The translations under genes were made by a program, and so were the position numbers. The notes beneath the pieces are model-generated. The model searched no databases. It was not told the origin of the DNA and saw only the letters and a program-made list of their open reading frames with translations. A stretch of 64,000 nt of DNA from PFJX01 sp031426815. Lineage in GTDB: Bacteria; Pseudomonadota; Gammaproteobacteria; Burkholderiales; Thiobacillaceae. Shown one piece after another: positions 17,536 through 26,029 of the stretch. Location: contig JASJPG010000007.1 in assembly GCA_031426815.1 (NCBI GenBank), positions 14,792 through 78,791 of the forward strand. Direction: 5' to 3'. The first letter of the stretch is position 1; every line of letters begins with the position of its first letter.

Positions 17536-17568
17536 GCAAAAAGCCGACTGATTTTGTCGGCTTTTTGC
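17536..17568. terminator. Perfect 13-bp hairpin between dsrP and dsrN
   Basis: GCAAAAAGCCGAC, a 7-base loop, then GTCGGCTTTTTGC. The stem contains A5 on one side and T5 on the other, so it can work as a rho-independent terminator in either direction. On the minus strand it would end or attenuate transcripts after dsrP, before dsrN. Confidence 0.75.
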
Positions 17569-17589
17569 GGAAGCAGGATCGGATGCTGA

Positions 17590-18807
17590 CTAATCCGTGG
17601 TTCTTCTCGCCTTCAGGGGGTGGAAATCGTCCTGCGGCATGAATCTGAACGCACGCACGGCGATCACGGTCAGCACGAAAGTAATGCCGATGCCGCCCAT
17701 GCCCAGCAACCATTCGTAGACACTGGGGTGGTATTGCGTCACCACGCCATCGAAGAAGGTGCTTTGCACTTCGTGTCCCGGGAACATCTGCATCGGGAAA
17801 GCCTGCCCGCCGATGATGGTGACGTACATCTGTGCAATACCGCCGAGGATCACCAGCAGAGGCGCCAGGAAGCAGAAACACATCTTCTGCGCGTCTTTCG
17901 AGCGCGGCATGAACAGCAGGAACAAGGGAACGACACCGCCAAGCAGCACCTGGCCAAGCCAGAATACCTTGGTGTAGATACCGCCTTCGAGCAGGATGAA
18001 GCGCTCGTATTCCCACTGCTTGGCGAAATACATATTGGTGAGGTGGAAGACGACGGTGAAGTACAGGGAAGCGCCCACGAAAACCGCGAGCAGGTTCTTC
18101 ATGCGGCGACGCACGCTTTCATCCAGCAACATGCTGTTCCAGCGATACATGGCCGATTGCACCACCATGAAAATCGCGAGGCCGTAGGCGAAGGACATGA
18201 TGATGAACATCGGCGCCATCATGGCGGAGTTGTAGCCGGAACGCGCCACCAGGAAACCGAAGATGGAACCGGTTGCGGTCGTCAGGCCAAGACGCCAGAA
18301 GAACGCGAGGTAACCGACCGGTTTCGACCATACCTTCAGGTTGTGGTCCATCAACGTGATCAGGTACAGACCGACAATGGCAAAGAAGCCGTTGTAGAAG
18401 ATCATGTTCCAGGCAAAGATGGAATGAAAGTTGTAGTGGGTCATGGCGACGATCAGTCGGTCGGGCCGACCGAGATCGAGTACCAGAACTGCCAGGCCAC
18501 CGGCCAGCAACGCCAGAGCCAGCATGCCGGACAGCGGTGCGCGCTTCTTGTAGACATCCTTGCCGAACACCGAACCGATGGACGCAACGTTCAGCGCACC
18601 GGACGCGGCAACAATCAGAAACACGGCGAATACGTGCGGCAAGCCCCAGACGATCTGGTTGTTCATACCGGTCAGGACATGACCGTGATGTTCCAGGGTA
18701 AAAAAGGCGTAGAGTGCGCCCAGAATGACCAGTCCGCCCAGCGCGAGCAGCGTGATGAACTGGCCGGTGTGGCACTCACTCTGATTTGTGCAGTGTTCTT
18801 GCGCCAT
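17590..18807 (-). CDS. dsrP: DsrP, NrfD-family membrane quinone-interacting subunit
   Basis: The product has 405 residues with about ten hydrophobic helices, among them FITLLALGGLVILGALYAFF, VWGLPHVFAVFLIVAASGAL, and LLAGGLAVLVLDLGRPDRL, the last holding the NrfD family signature LGRPDR. It is the membrane subunit of DsrMKJOP that exchanges electrons between quinone and the periplasmic DsrO/DsrJ. Three bases separate it from dsrO, so the two are coupled. It is the last gene before the dsrP-dsrN terminator-like hairpin. Confidence 0.95.
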   Translation of the reverse strand: MAQEHCTNQSECHTGQFITLLALGGLVILGALYAFFTLEHHGHVLTGMNNQIVWGLPHVFAVFLIVAASGALNVASIGSVFGKDVYKKRAPLSGMLALALLAGGLAVLVLDLGRPDRLIVAMTHYNFHSIFAWNMIFYNGFFAIVGLYLITLMDHNLKVWSKPVGYLAFFWRLGLTTATGSIFGFLVARSGYNSAMMAPMFIIMSFAYGLAIFMVVQSAMYRWNSMLLDESVRRRMKNLLAVFVGASLYFTVVFHLTNMYFAKQWEYERFILLEGGIYTKVFWLGQVLLGGVVPLFLLFMPRSKDAQKMCFCFLAPLLVILGGIAQMYVTIIGGQAFPMQMFPGHEVQSTFFDGVVTQYHPSVYEWLLGMGGIGITFVLTVIAVRAFRFMPQDDFHPLKARRTTD

Positions 18808-18810
18808 GAG

Positions 18811-19563
18811 TTAAATCCCTTGATAACGAACGCCGGTGTTGAGCGCCAGGTCGGCACGCACCTCGATGCTGGAAGCGGCCTTGAGCGCCTTGGTCAACGC
18901 GCTTTCCGGATCCTTGAGGTCACCGAAAATCATGGCGTTATGCTCTTTCGCATTGCAGGCTTCAACGCAAGCGGGTTGTTCGTCGCGATCAACGCGCTGT
19001 ACGCAGAACGTACAGGATTCGACACACCCCTTGCCGCGCGGCACTTCCGGATTCTGGTCGGTCAGCGGCTCATGCACGAAAGAGCGGGCCTTGTACGGAC
19101 ACGCCATCATGCAGTAACGGCAACCGATGCAGGTATGCCGATCGACCAGGACGATGCCGTCGGCACGCTTCATCGAAGCACCCGTCGGGCAGACATCGAC
19201 GCAAGGCGGGTTCTCGCAGTGTTGGCACATCATCGGCAGGCTTTGCACAAAACCTGTGCGCATATCCTTGATGTCGACCTTGCGGATATATTGACTGTCC
19301 TGCGGTCCGGTTTTGCCGGAAAGACCGTTTTCCGTATTGCACGCGGTGACGCAATCGTTGCAGCCGTCACCGCATTTGGTGGTATCAATCAGCATGCCCC
19401 AGCGTACGTTGCTGGAAGCCCCTTCTTCTGGCGCACGGCTGTACGCCACGCCATAAAACAGGACACCGGGCGCCAACGCGGCACCGGTAACCAGCGCACC
19501 GGTCTTCAGGAAAGCACGGCGATCGTTGCCGGCGCCGTTTTCCTGCTTGATCTGTTCACTCAT
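18811..19563 (-). CDS. dsrO: DsrO, periplasmic iron-sulfur subunit with Tat signal
   Basis: The product has 250 residues. A twin-arginine signal (NDRRAFLKTGALVTGAALAP) directs the folded protein to the periplasm. The mature part has four ferredoxin-type cysteine groups: CGDGCNDCVTAC, CQHCENPPCVDVC, CIGCRYCMMACP, and CVESCTFC with a later CVEAC. This fits four [4Fe-4S] clusters like HybA/NrfC. It carries electrons between DsrJ and DsrP. The start ATG overlaps the dsrJ stop (ATGA). Confidence 0.95.
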   Translation of the reverse strand: MSEQIKQENGAGNDRRAFLKTGALVTGAALAPGVLFYGVAYSRAPEEGASSNVRWGMLIDTTKCGDGCNDCVTACNTENGLSGKTGPQDSQYIRKVDIKDMRTGFVQSLPMMCQHCENPPCVDVCPTGASMKRADGIVLVDRHTCIGCRYCMMACPYKARSFVHEPLTDQNPEVPRGKGCVESCTFCVQRVDRDEQPACVEACNAKEHNAMIFGDLKDPESALTKALKAASSIEVRADLALNTGVRYQGI

Positions 19564-20018
19564 TTAGTTACTCCTGGCTGGGTAGCGGCCATGAGAGGAG
19601 AAGCTTGCACGGCCGGTCCTCCTTGTCCCACAAGCGGCAAGGTTTTCTTGCCGGGTTTGGTGGCATGGCAGTCCCAACAATCGAGCTTGACACTGGCATA
19701 GCTATGACAAGCCGCGCAGAAATCCTCTTTGCTTGAAGCCACGCTGCCGGTTTTCTCGCTGGCATGGCATTCGATGCATTTCTTGAGGCTGTGACGCGTG
19801 GTCCGGATGCCCTTGCGCATCGTATCGTCACGATGATGCTTGAGTAGATCCATATGATTGCGGCGCATGAACTCCGTGTCTTCCACGCATTTATCGCCTT
19901 TGCCCTTTTCCAGCTTGGGCAGATCCACACCAGCCGCCGCCTGGAATGACGCCACAGCCATAACGGCTGCTGCGCCAGTCAGGACGGCGAGGCGTAGCCA
20001 GTTGGCCAGTCTCGCCAT
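19560..20018 (-). CDS. dsrJ: DsrJ, periplasmic triheme cytochrome c
   Basis: The product has 152 residues, with an N-terminal signal or anchor (MARLANWLRLAVLTGAAAVM). Three heme c attachment motifs are seen: CIECH, CAACH and CWDCH. DsrJ is the cytochrome of DsrMKJOP; one of its hemes has His/Cys ligation in Allochromatium. The start could also be three codons upstream (20027). AGAGG lies just before that codon and nine bases before the one chosen. The dsrL stop is 17 bases upstream. Confidence 0.93.
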   Translation of the reverse strand: MARLANWLRLAVLTGAAAVMAVASFQAAAGVDLPKLEKGKGDKCVEDTEFMRRNHMDLLKHHRDDTMRKGIRTTRHSLKKCIECHASEKTGSVASSKEDFCAACHSYASVKLDCWDCHATKPGKKTLPLVGQGGPAVQASPLMAATQPGVTK

Positions 20019-20035
20019 GCCGTTCATCCTCTTTC

Positions 20036-21997
20036 TTACTCGCCCATGCCCATGACGATGTAGCCGGTCGGGCACACGTCAGCACAAATGTGGCAACCAA
20101 TGCACTTGCCGTAATCGGTATCGACATAACGACCGGTAGTCGGGTCATCTTTCTTCTTGACCTTGAACACGGCTGTCTGCGGGCAATAGATGATGCAGTT
20201 ATCACATTCGAAACAGAGGCCGCAAGACATGCAGCGCTTCGCTTCGGCAACGACTTCCTTATCATCCAGTTGACCCAGACGGTCATCGAAATTGCCCAGC
20301 GCGGTATCCTTGTCCAGATGAACGATGTGGCGCTTGAGACGCGGGGTATTCATGAAATGGCCGAGGAACAACTCGGTAGATGGAATCACATAACGCAGTG
20401 AACGATCCTCAAAGTTGTGCAGCAGGCCCTTCTTGGTGGAAGTACCCCATTCCTGACCGTGAATTTCGGAGTACTCATGGCCGGTTTCGACCCACTTGCG
20501 CACCATGTCCCAATGATGCACATCGACCTTCGGACGCTTGTCCAGCTCTTCGTTCTTGAGGAAGGCATCAATACCGTCCGCGGCGATACGGGCATGGCCA
20601 ATGGCGGTGGTCAACAGATGCGGACGCAGCACGTCGCCACCGACAAACACGTGAGGTTTGCCCGGGAAGCGATAGTTCTTGTCGGCCTTCATCAGTCCAT
20701 TGTTATTGTTGAAGCTCTCCAGTCCGGAGAAGTCGACGGCCTGACCGATAGCGGAGACGATCAGATCGGCCGGCAGATCACGTTCCGAACCTTCGATGAT
20801 CTTGGTGGTGTTGCCTTCCATGATGAAGTCGGCGACGCGCAAGGCGGTAGCACGACCATCGGCGCCGACAACCACGGCGACGGGAGTCACGCCGCCAATG
20901 ATTTCGATGCCTTCGGTCTGGGCATGTTCGATTTCAGTCTTGTTTGCGGCCATCTTGTCGATGGTTGCACGCGAAACCAGAACGACTTCGGCGCCTTGAC
21001 GTGCGGCGATGGAACTGACGTCATGAGCGGTATGACCGGCCAGCACATGCTCAGGCAAATCTTTGTCGGTGGCATTGGTGATCTTGCCGAGACGACGCGC
21101 GACGGTCGCAACGTCGATCGAGGTATCGCCACCACCGATGACGACCACTTTGTTGCCGACGTGCTGCAGGCGGCCTTCGTTAAAAGCGCGCAAGAAGGAC
21201 ATGGCGGTCACGCAGTTGGGCGCTTCGGCGCCGGGCACCGGCAAAGCACGACCGGATTGCGCGCCGAGGCCCATGAACACGGCATCGAAATCTTTCTCGA
21301 TCTGTTCCATGGTGATGTCGGTACCTATACGGCAATTCAGGCGGGTTTCCACGCCCAGATCGAGGATGCGCTGGATTTCGCCATCGAGCACATTGCGCGG
21401 CGTACGGAAACCGGGAATGCCATAACGCATCATGCCGCCGAGTTCGGCGTGGTCATCGAAAATGGTGCAGGCATGGCCTTTTTTGACCAACTGAAAGGCT
21501 GCTGCCAGGCCAGCGGGACCGCCGCCAATGATGGCGACCTTTTTACCGGAGGGCGCGACGCTGACAGCGTCGAATTTCATGCTGTTATTCAGCCCCCAGT
21601 TGCCGATGAAGTGCTCAACCGAGTTGATGCCGACGGTGTCTTCGACCTGATTGCGGTTACAGCCGGATTCGCACGGCGCCGGGCAAACGCGGCCCATAAC
21701 GGCAGGGAAAGGATTCGCATCGGTAATGCGACGGAAAGCAAACTCCTGCCAAGTCATACCAACAGGCGGCTTCTCAATTCCACGGGCGATATTCAGATAC
21801 CCACGAATGTCTTCACCAGCGGGGCATGAACCCTGACAGGGAGGCGTTGAAAGCACATATTCCGGGCATTTGTGCGTCCAGCTAGCCTGAAAGATCAATT
21901 CCTGTGAACGGCGATAGTTCTTATCCGTTTCGCCTTCTTTGTAACGGCGCCAGGAAATACCCTCGGTCTTTTTTACATCTTTGGAAGTGACAGCCAT
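20036..21997 (-). CDS. dsrL: DsrL, iron-sulfur flavoprotein NAD(P)H:acceptor oxidoreductase
   Basis: 653 residues with the build of the glutamate-synthase small-subunit family. An N-terminal cysteine cluster (CPEYVLSTPPCQGSCPAGED, CPAPCESGC) is followed by FAD binding in VAIIGGGPAGLAAAFQLVKK and NAD(P) binding in VVVIGGGDTSIDVATVARRL. A C-terminal ferredoxin domain has CMSCGLCFECDNCIIYCP and CIGCHICADVCPTG. DsrL transfers electrons from DsrAB to NAD in oxidative Dsr systems. Its presence here is a main argument that this pathway oxidises sulfur. The length matches DsrL-1A type proteins with the extra C-terminal domain. Confidence 0.96.
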   Translation of the reverse strand: MAVTSKDVKKTEGISWRRYKEGETDKNYRRSQELIFQASWTHKCPEYVLSTPPCQGSCPAGEDIRGYLNIARGIEKPPVGMTWQEFAFRRITDANPFPAVMGRVCPAPCESGCNRNQVEDTVGINSVEHFIGNWGLNNSMKFDAVSVAPSGKKVAIIGGGPAGLAAAFQLVKKGHACTIFDDHAELGGMMRYGIPGFRTPRNVLDGEIQRILDLGVETRLNCRIGTDITMEQIEKDFDAVFMGLGAQSGRALPVPGAEAPNCVTAMSFLRAFNEGRLQHVGNKVVVIGGGDTSIDVATVARRLGKITNATDKDLPEHVLAGHTAHDVSSIAARQGAEVVLVSRATIDKMAANKTEIEHAQTEGIEIIGGVTPVAVVVGADGRATALRVADFIMEGNTTKIIEGSERDLPADLIVSAIGQAVDFSGLESFNNNNGLMKADKNYRFPGKPHVFVGGDVLRPHLLTTAIGHARIAADGIDAFLKNEELDKRPKVDVHHWDMVRKWVETGHEYSEIHGQEWGTSTKKGLLHNFEDRSLRYVIPSTELFLGHFMNTPRLKRHIVHLDKDTALGNFDDRLGQLDDKEVVAEAKRCMSCGLCFECDNCIIYCPQTAVFKVKKKDDPTTGRYVDTDYGKCIGCHICADVCPTGYIVMGMGE

Positions 21998-22056
21998 CTT
22001 CGCTCTCCTATCGTCAATTGCACGCGGCGCATAGTCGCTTACGCCAAAATTTCGTT

Positions 22057-22074
22057 GGCACGGCGCACCGTGCC
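22057..22074. repeat. Intergenic hairpin between dsrK and dsrL
   Basis: GGCACGG, a 4-base loop CGCA, then CCGTGCC: a perfect 7-bp stem in the 92-base gap between the dsrK stop and the dsrL start. No T-run follows on the minus strand, so an mRNA processing or stability element is more likely than a terminator. Confidence 0.5.
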
Positions 22075-22089
22075 GCTCCTTATCTCAAT

Positions 22090-23613
22090 TCAATCCAGCT
22101 TGATGGCCGTGCTGACGAGCTGATGCACGCCGCCGACCTGACCTCGATCAAACCCGTAATACGGCAACACTTTGGTAAATTGGGCCTTGCAGATGGCGCA
22201 GATAAGCGCGAGGAAATTGACCCCCTGCCCTTGCACCACATTGTTGTAAGCATTCATCCGCGGCAACGCCCCCTTGACGCGCACCTCGATCAGATCGTCG
22301 GTAAGCAAACCACCGCCGCCCCCGCAACAGAATGTGCTCTCACCGATCGTCTCGGCCGCCATGTCGTGGAAATTGTTGGCAACCGCCATGATGATGTTGC
22401 GCGGGATGGTGAACTGGCCGCCCGGTTCCGTGCCCATGCGCGAACCGCGCGCGACGTTACAGGAATCGTGGAAGGTAATGACTCGGTCGTCGTTCAACGA
22501 TTTGTCGAATTTGAGTACACCGTTCTCGATCAGATCCCAGGTGTATTCGCAGATGTGCATCGGCTGCGGGAAACGGTTGTCGAGCTGCTGCTGAAGTTTC
22601 TTGGAGAACGGATCGTCGCCGCCATAACCGATGCCGGTTAGCGTATTCCAGAAGCTATAAGCCACGCGCCAGGCGTGTCCGCACTCGCCCACGATGATGC
22701 GTTTGCTGCCCAGTTCGAGCGCAGCGTCGCGAATCCGCATCGCAACTTTCTGCATGGTGTCGTAACTGCCGTTGAACAGGCCGAAATTGCCTGCTTCCGA
22801 AGCCTTGGTCGACAAAGTCCACGATACGCCGGCAGCATGAAACACCTTGGCATAACCAATCAGCGACTCGACGTGCGGCTCTGAGAAGAAATCGGCAGAC
22901 GGCGTCACCAACAAATACTCGGCACCTTCAACGTCAAGGGGCAGTTTTACGGCGACCCCGGTATCCGCCTCGATGTCCTCTTCCAGACCCAGCAGCGTAT
23001 CTTCCAGAGCCGGCCCCGGCAGACCCAGGTTGTTGCCGATCTTCTGTACCTTGACCAGGATCTCGCTGGAATATTTCTGCCCGATACCGATATGGTTGAG
23101 TATCTCGCGACCCGCCATGGTGACTTCAGCCGTGTCGATTCCGTAGGGACAATAGACGGAACAACGACGACATTCGGAACACTGGTGATAGTAGGTATAC
23201 CACTGGTTCAGCACATCTTCGGTCAGGTCTTCGGCGCCAACCAGCCACGGTGCAATCTTGCCCGGCAACGTGAAGTAGCGGCGATACACCTTGCGCATCA
23301 GATCCTGGCGGGCAACCGGCATATTGCACGGGTCTGCCGTACCCAGGAAATAGTGGCACTTATCGGTGCATGCACCGCAATGCACGCAGGCATCCATGAA
23401 CACGCGCAGACTGCGATATTTGCCCAGCAGATCGCCCATCTTGTCGATGGCACGCTCTTTCCAGTCTTCGGTCAAAGTCCAGGGATAGCCCAGATAGGTC
23501 TGGCTGACTTCGGCCGCCTTGAATGATTTGACGTGTTCCGTCGCCCCGGCATTGATCTTGGGGACGACCGTATATTCCGTCAGCGTGGGGACTTCGAACT
23601 CTGCAGCTGCCAC
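22090..23613 (-). CDS. dsrK: DsrK, HdrD-like catalytic iron-sulfur subunit
   Basis: The product has 507 residues. Two ferredoxin-type cluster motifs appear near the N-terminus (CVHCGACTDKCHYF near residue 76, CSECRRCSVYCPYG near 144). The C-terminal half carries the CCG-type catalytic cluster motif of heterodisulfide reductase subunit D (FCCGGGGGLLTDDL), plus FHDSCNVARGS and CGHAWR. DsrK is the cytoplasmic face of DsrMKJOP and acts on the DsrC disulfide or trisulfide. It follows dsrM by 59 bases. Confidence 0.95.
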   Translation of the reverse strand: MAAAEFEVPTLTEYTVVPKINAGATEHVKSFKAAEVSQTYLGYPWTLTEDWKERAIDKMGDLLGKYRSLRVFMDACVHCGACTDKCHYFLGTADPCNMPVARQDLMRKVYRRYFTLPGKIAPWLVGAEDLTEDVLNQWYTYYHQCSECRRCSVYCPYGIDTAEVTMAGREILNHIGIGQKYSSEILVKVQKIGNNLGLPGPALEDTLLGLEEDIEADTGVAVKLPLDVEGAEYLLVTPSADFFSEPHVESLIGYAKVFHAAGVSWTLSTKASEAGNFGLFNGSYDTMQKVAMRIRDAALELGSKRIIVGECGHAWRVAYSFWNTLTGIGYGGDDPFSKKLQQQLDNRFPQPMHICEYTWDLIENGVLKFDKSLNDDRVITFHDSCNVARGSRMGTEPGGQFTIPRNIIMAVANNFHDMAAETIGESTFCCGGGGGLLTDDLIEVRVKGALPRMNAYNNVVQGQGVNFLALICAICKAQFTKVLPYYGFDRGQVGGVHQLVSTAIKLD

Positions 23614-23672
23614 GTTGGCTCCTTAACTCTTTATCCGTTCACTACGTTGGCTTACAAGGACTGGATAGGCGA

Positions 23673-24410
23673 TTAAGCCTTATCCCGCTCCATCGCTGCC
23701 GCCCAAGGGGCGATATGGCGAGTTTCACGCGGGTTGTCCTTCATGTTGCGCGTCGGGCTGAAGAAAATGCCAGGCGCATGCAGCAACTTGCTTACCGGGA
23801 AGATGATCATCAACAAGGCAACCAGACTCAGATGCACCAGCAGAATTGGATCGGCAGGCACCGGATGGAAATCCAGGGTCAGCAATCCGAGGGCAAAAGC
23901 CTTGAGGCTAACGATGTCGGTATGTGCAACGAAGGTCATCATTGCTCCCGATAGACCGATCGCAATCAGCAAGGCGAGCATCAGATGATCGGAAGGCGTC
24001 GAGATGTAACGCACGCGGTCAACCAGGAAACGACGCGCCCACAGACCGGATAGACCGGCAATCATCATGAAACTGGCGTATTTCCCGAACGGCTGAATAT
24101 ATTCGATCCAGAACCAGACGGGTTCCTGGAAATAACGAATGTGGCGGAGCAAGACCAGAGCGAGACCGACATGAAACAGCCAGCCAAATAACCAGATCCA
24201 TTTATTCGATTTGAACAGTGATTCAAACAGCACAACTTCACGCGCCATGCGCATGACGACACCGGAGCTGTTGATTGGCGCAGGCGTGGTGGGGATCACG
24301 AGCGGAGCCGGGGTACGGCTGTACTCATAGATGCGATAGGCCAGACCAGCGATCAATATGATCGTGGCGATATACAACAGGCCCGTAAAAATGACGGTCA
24401 GCGATGTCAT
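23673..24410 (-). CDS. dsrM: DsrM, NarI-family membrane cytochrome b
   Basis: The product has 245 residues with about five or six membrane helices: VIFTGLLYIATIILIAGLAY, WIWLFGWLFHVGLALVLLRH, FMMIAGLSGLWARRF, MLALLIAIGLSGAMMTFVAH and ILLVHLSLVALLMIIFPVSK. Candidate heme b histidines lie in LFHVGLALVLLRH, in MTFVAH and in ILLVHLS. It anchors DsrK and exchanges electrons with the quinone pool. It follows dsrC across a 115-base gap that contains two hairpins. Confidence 0.94.
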   Translation of the reverse strand: MTSLTVIFTGLLYIATIILIAGLAYRIYEYSRTPAPLVIPTTPAPINSSGVVMRMAREVVLFESLFKSNKWIWLFGWLFHVGLALVLLRHIRYFQEPVWFWIEYIQPFGKYASFMMIAGLSGLWARRFLVDRVRYISTPSDHLMLALLIAIGLSGAMMTFVAHTDIVSLKAFALGLLTLDFHPVPADPILLVHLSLVALLMIIFPVSKLLHAPGIFFSPTRNMKDNPRETRHIAPWAAAMERDKA

Positions 24411-24446
24411 CCGTTCCTCTGCGTTGGCAGATCAATACCATAGCGT

Positions 24447-24506
24447 TCCGGTAGAACCGGATTCACTCTTATGACTGGATACCCGGCAGGCATCACCCGC
24501 CGGGTA
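24447..24506. repeat. Two hairpins downstream of dsrC
   Basis: In the gap between dsrC and dsrM, TACCCGGC (24480-24487) pairs with GCCGGGTA (24499-24506). TCCGGT (24447-24452) pairs with ACCGGA (24456-24461). On the minus strand the first follows the dsrC stop by about 20 bases. Such structures may protect the abundant dsrC message or partly attenuate transcription into dsrM. No clear T-run is present. Confidence 0.5.
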
Positions 24507-24525
24507 ATCGATCTAGATCAAACGA

Positions 24526-24861
24526 TCAGATACAACCGGTCGGCTTGGGCAGGCCAGCAATCTTGCAGGCTTGCTTGGCGGGACCATAGGGGAACAACTC
24601 GTACAGGTACTTGTTGTTGCCTTTTTCCGGGCCGAGCTTTTTGGCAACGGCTTTGGTCAGGACGCGAACGGCGGGAGCGATCTGATATTCGTCGTAGTAC
24701 TCGCGCAGGAAATTGACCACATCCCAGTGGTTTTCGGTCATCTCAACCTTTTCTTCTTTGGCCAGGTAAACAGCAATATCCTGGTTCCAATCGTTCAGGT
24801 TGGTCAGATAGCCTTCCTCATCAACTTCAAAAGATTTGCCGGCAACTTCAACCATAGGCAT
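24526..24861 (-). CDS. dsrC: DsrC, sulfur carrier protein with two redox cysteines
   Basis: The product has 111 residues: MPMVEVAGKSFEVDEEGYL and a typical DsrC/TusE fold. The flexible C-terminal arm KQACKIAGLPKPTGCI keeps both catalytic cysteines, ten residues apart, the second being penultimate. It is therefore a true DsrC that carries sulfur as a persulfide or trisulfide between DsrEFH, DsrAB and DsrK. GAGGAG lies seven bases upstream of the ATG. Compare the cysteine-less paralogue at 29710. Confidence 0.97.
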   Translation of the reverse strand: MPMVEVAGKSFEVDEEGYLTNLNDWNQDIAVYLAKEEKVEMTENHWDVVNFLREYYDEYQIAPAVRVLTKAVAKKLGPEKGNNKYLYELFPYGPAKQACKIAGLPKPTGCI

Positions 24862-24881
24862 AGCGAACTCCTCAAGAAAAA

Positions 24882-25181
24882 TTACAACCAGGATTGACAG
24901 CTATTGTGCTCGGTGACGAGATCCACAAAACCGCCGTAATCAACAACCTTCACCCCATCCAGAACACGCGCGGACATACCGCGTGCATCCAGATCGGGAC
25001 CCAGGGCATAAACCTGCAAATCGGCCATGGCCGCCTGGACTTTCGTCGCTGCCGCACTGCCTGTGGTTGCCGCATAGACAGCATCCTCAATCAGCAGAAC
25101 GGCAGAACCCTTTGTGGCCAAACGCAATGCGCTTTCGAGCGAGTTACGCTCAGTAGCCGATTTGTTAACGATATGCAGCAT
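24882..25181 (-). CDS. dsrH: DsrH, TusB-like subunit of sulfurtransferase DsrEFH
   Basis: The product has 99 residues and begins MLHIVNKSATERNSLESALR, with VLLIEDAVYAAT and the C-terminal YGGFVDLVTEHNSCQSWL, as in TusB/DsrH. It forms the E2F2H2 hexamer that passes sulfur to DsrC. The only cysteine is four residues from the C-terminus. It lies 11 bases after dsrF. Confidence 0.95.
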   Translation of the reverse strand: MLHIVNKSATERNSLESALRLATKGSAVLLIEDAVYAATTGSAAATKVQAAMADLQVYALGPDLDARGMSARVLDGVKVVDYGGFVDLVTEHNSCQSWL

Positions 25182-25192
25182 ATTCGTCTCCC

Positions 25193-25594
25193 TCAGTAGC
25201 TGATCACGACGTCTTGTTCAGCCATGAGACTGGCCATCTCTGCGCTGTCGAGTACGGTCACATCGACGATCAGATCGTCTTCAGTCAAGCCGCGAGCATC
25301 CATGGACGCCTTTTCGACATACAACTTCTCGATGTCATAACCCTCAAGTGCGCGATAGGTCTTGGAAAAGTCCTTGACCTCGATACCTTTGGTGTTGACG
25401 CCTTTGATCAATTCGTAAACGCCGTCATCCGCGAACACCATGCTCACATCCTGATCGAATGCAGCAGAGATCAGCACAACTTCCAGGCCTTCCAGCGCAT
25501 AGATCGTGCCGTGGGGCGCCTTGCGGTTGACGAACATGAATTTCTTGACGACGCCTTCTCCGCCTTCGTCCATGTCATCCATCATGTCGCTCAT
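25193..25594 (-). CDS. dsrF: DsrF, TusC-like subunit of sulfurtransferase DsrEFH
   Basis: The product has 133 residues. After an acidic N-terminal extension (MSDMMDDMDEGGEG) comes KKFMFVNRKAPHGTIYALEG and LEVVLISAAFDQDVSMVFAD, matching the DsrF/TusC subfamily. It contains no cysteine, so it is presumably structural. It lies 10 bases after dsrE. Confidence 0.95.
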   Translation of the reverse strand: MSDMMDDMDEGGEGVVKKFMFVNRKAPHGTIYALEGLEVVLISAAFDQDVSMVFADDGVYELIKGVNTKGIEVKDFSKTYRALEGYDIEKLYVEKASMDARGLTEDDLIVDVTVLDSAEMASLMAEQDVVISY

Positions 25595-25604
25595 CGTTAT
25601 CCCC

Positions 25605-25964
25605 TTAATCGCCGAAAGTCACCAAGCGATCGCACTGGATGCCGGCTTCTACCAATTGCCCCAGACCCGAAATACGGAAGCCCGGAGCCAGAATGTCGTC
25701 AGTAATACCGCGGCGCATACCTGCAGCGATACACACCACCAGGTCCACGCCATGATCTTCCGCCAGCTTGGACCAACGATTCACCACGTTGCGATCGTCC
25801 TGCGGAGGCTGCGTCAACTTGGTCGAGTTATTCACACCGTCGTGATAGAAAAACACGCGGGGAACCGAATGTCCCTTTTCGATGGCGTTACGCGCAAACA
25901 GATAAGCCGTATCGCTTGCCTGATGGTTGTAAGGCCCTTCGCTAACCATAATGCCGATTTTCAT
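25605..25964 (-). CDS. dsrE: DsrE, catalytic sulfurtransferase subunit (TusD-like)
   Basis: The product has 119 residues. MKIGIMVSEGPYNHQASDTA and VFFYHDGV are followed by the active-site cysteine in VDLVVCIAAGMRRG, equivalent to Cys78 in Allochromatium DsrE. It receives sulfane sulfur, probably from rhodanese/TusA-type donors, and hands it to DsrC. It follows dsrB with a GC-rich hairpin in the 65-base gap. Confidence 0.95.
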   Translation of the reverse strand: MKIGIMVSEGPYNHQASDTAYLFARNAIEKGHSVPRVFFYHDGVNNSTKLTQPPQDDRNVVNRWSKLAEDHGVDLVVCIAAGMRRGITDDILAPGFRISGLGQLVEAGIQCDRLVTFGD

Positions 25965-26002
25965 TTAAATATCCCTATCTCCGAATATCCATCTTGACCG
26001 CA

Positions 26003-26021
26003 CCCGGGGCAGCGCCCCGGG
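26003..26021. repeat. GC-rich hairpin between dsrB and dsrE
   Basis: CCCGGGGC, loop AGC, GCCCCGGG: a perfect 8-bp stem directly after the dsrB stop in transcription order. No T-run follows. It may stabilise the dsrAB message or attenuate downstream transcription, allowing more DsrAB than DsrMKJOP. Confidence 0.55.
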
Positions 26022-26029
26022 ATACCTGT

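Noticed and set aside
20417..21829. Open frame of 470 codons opposite dsrL
   Set aside because: dsrL is complete with all cofactor motifs on the other strand.
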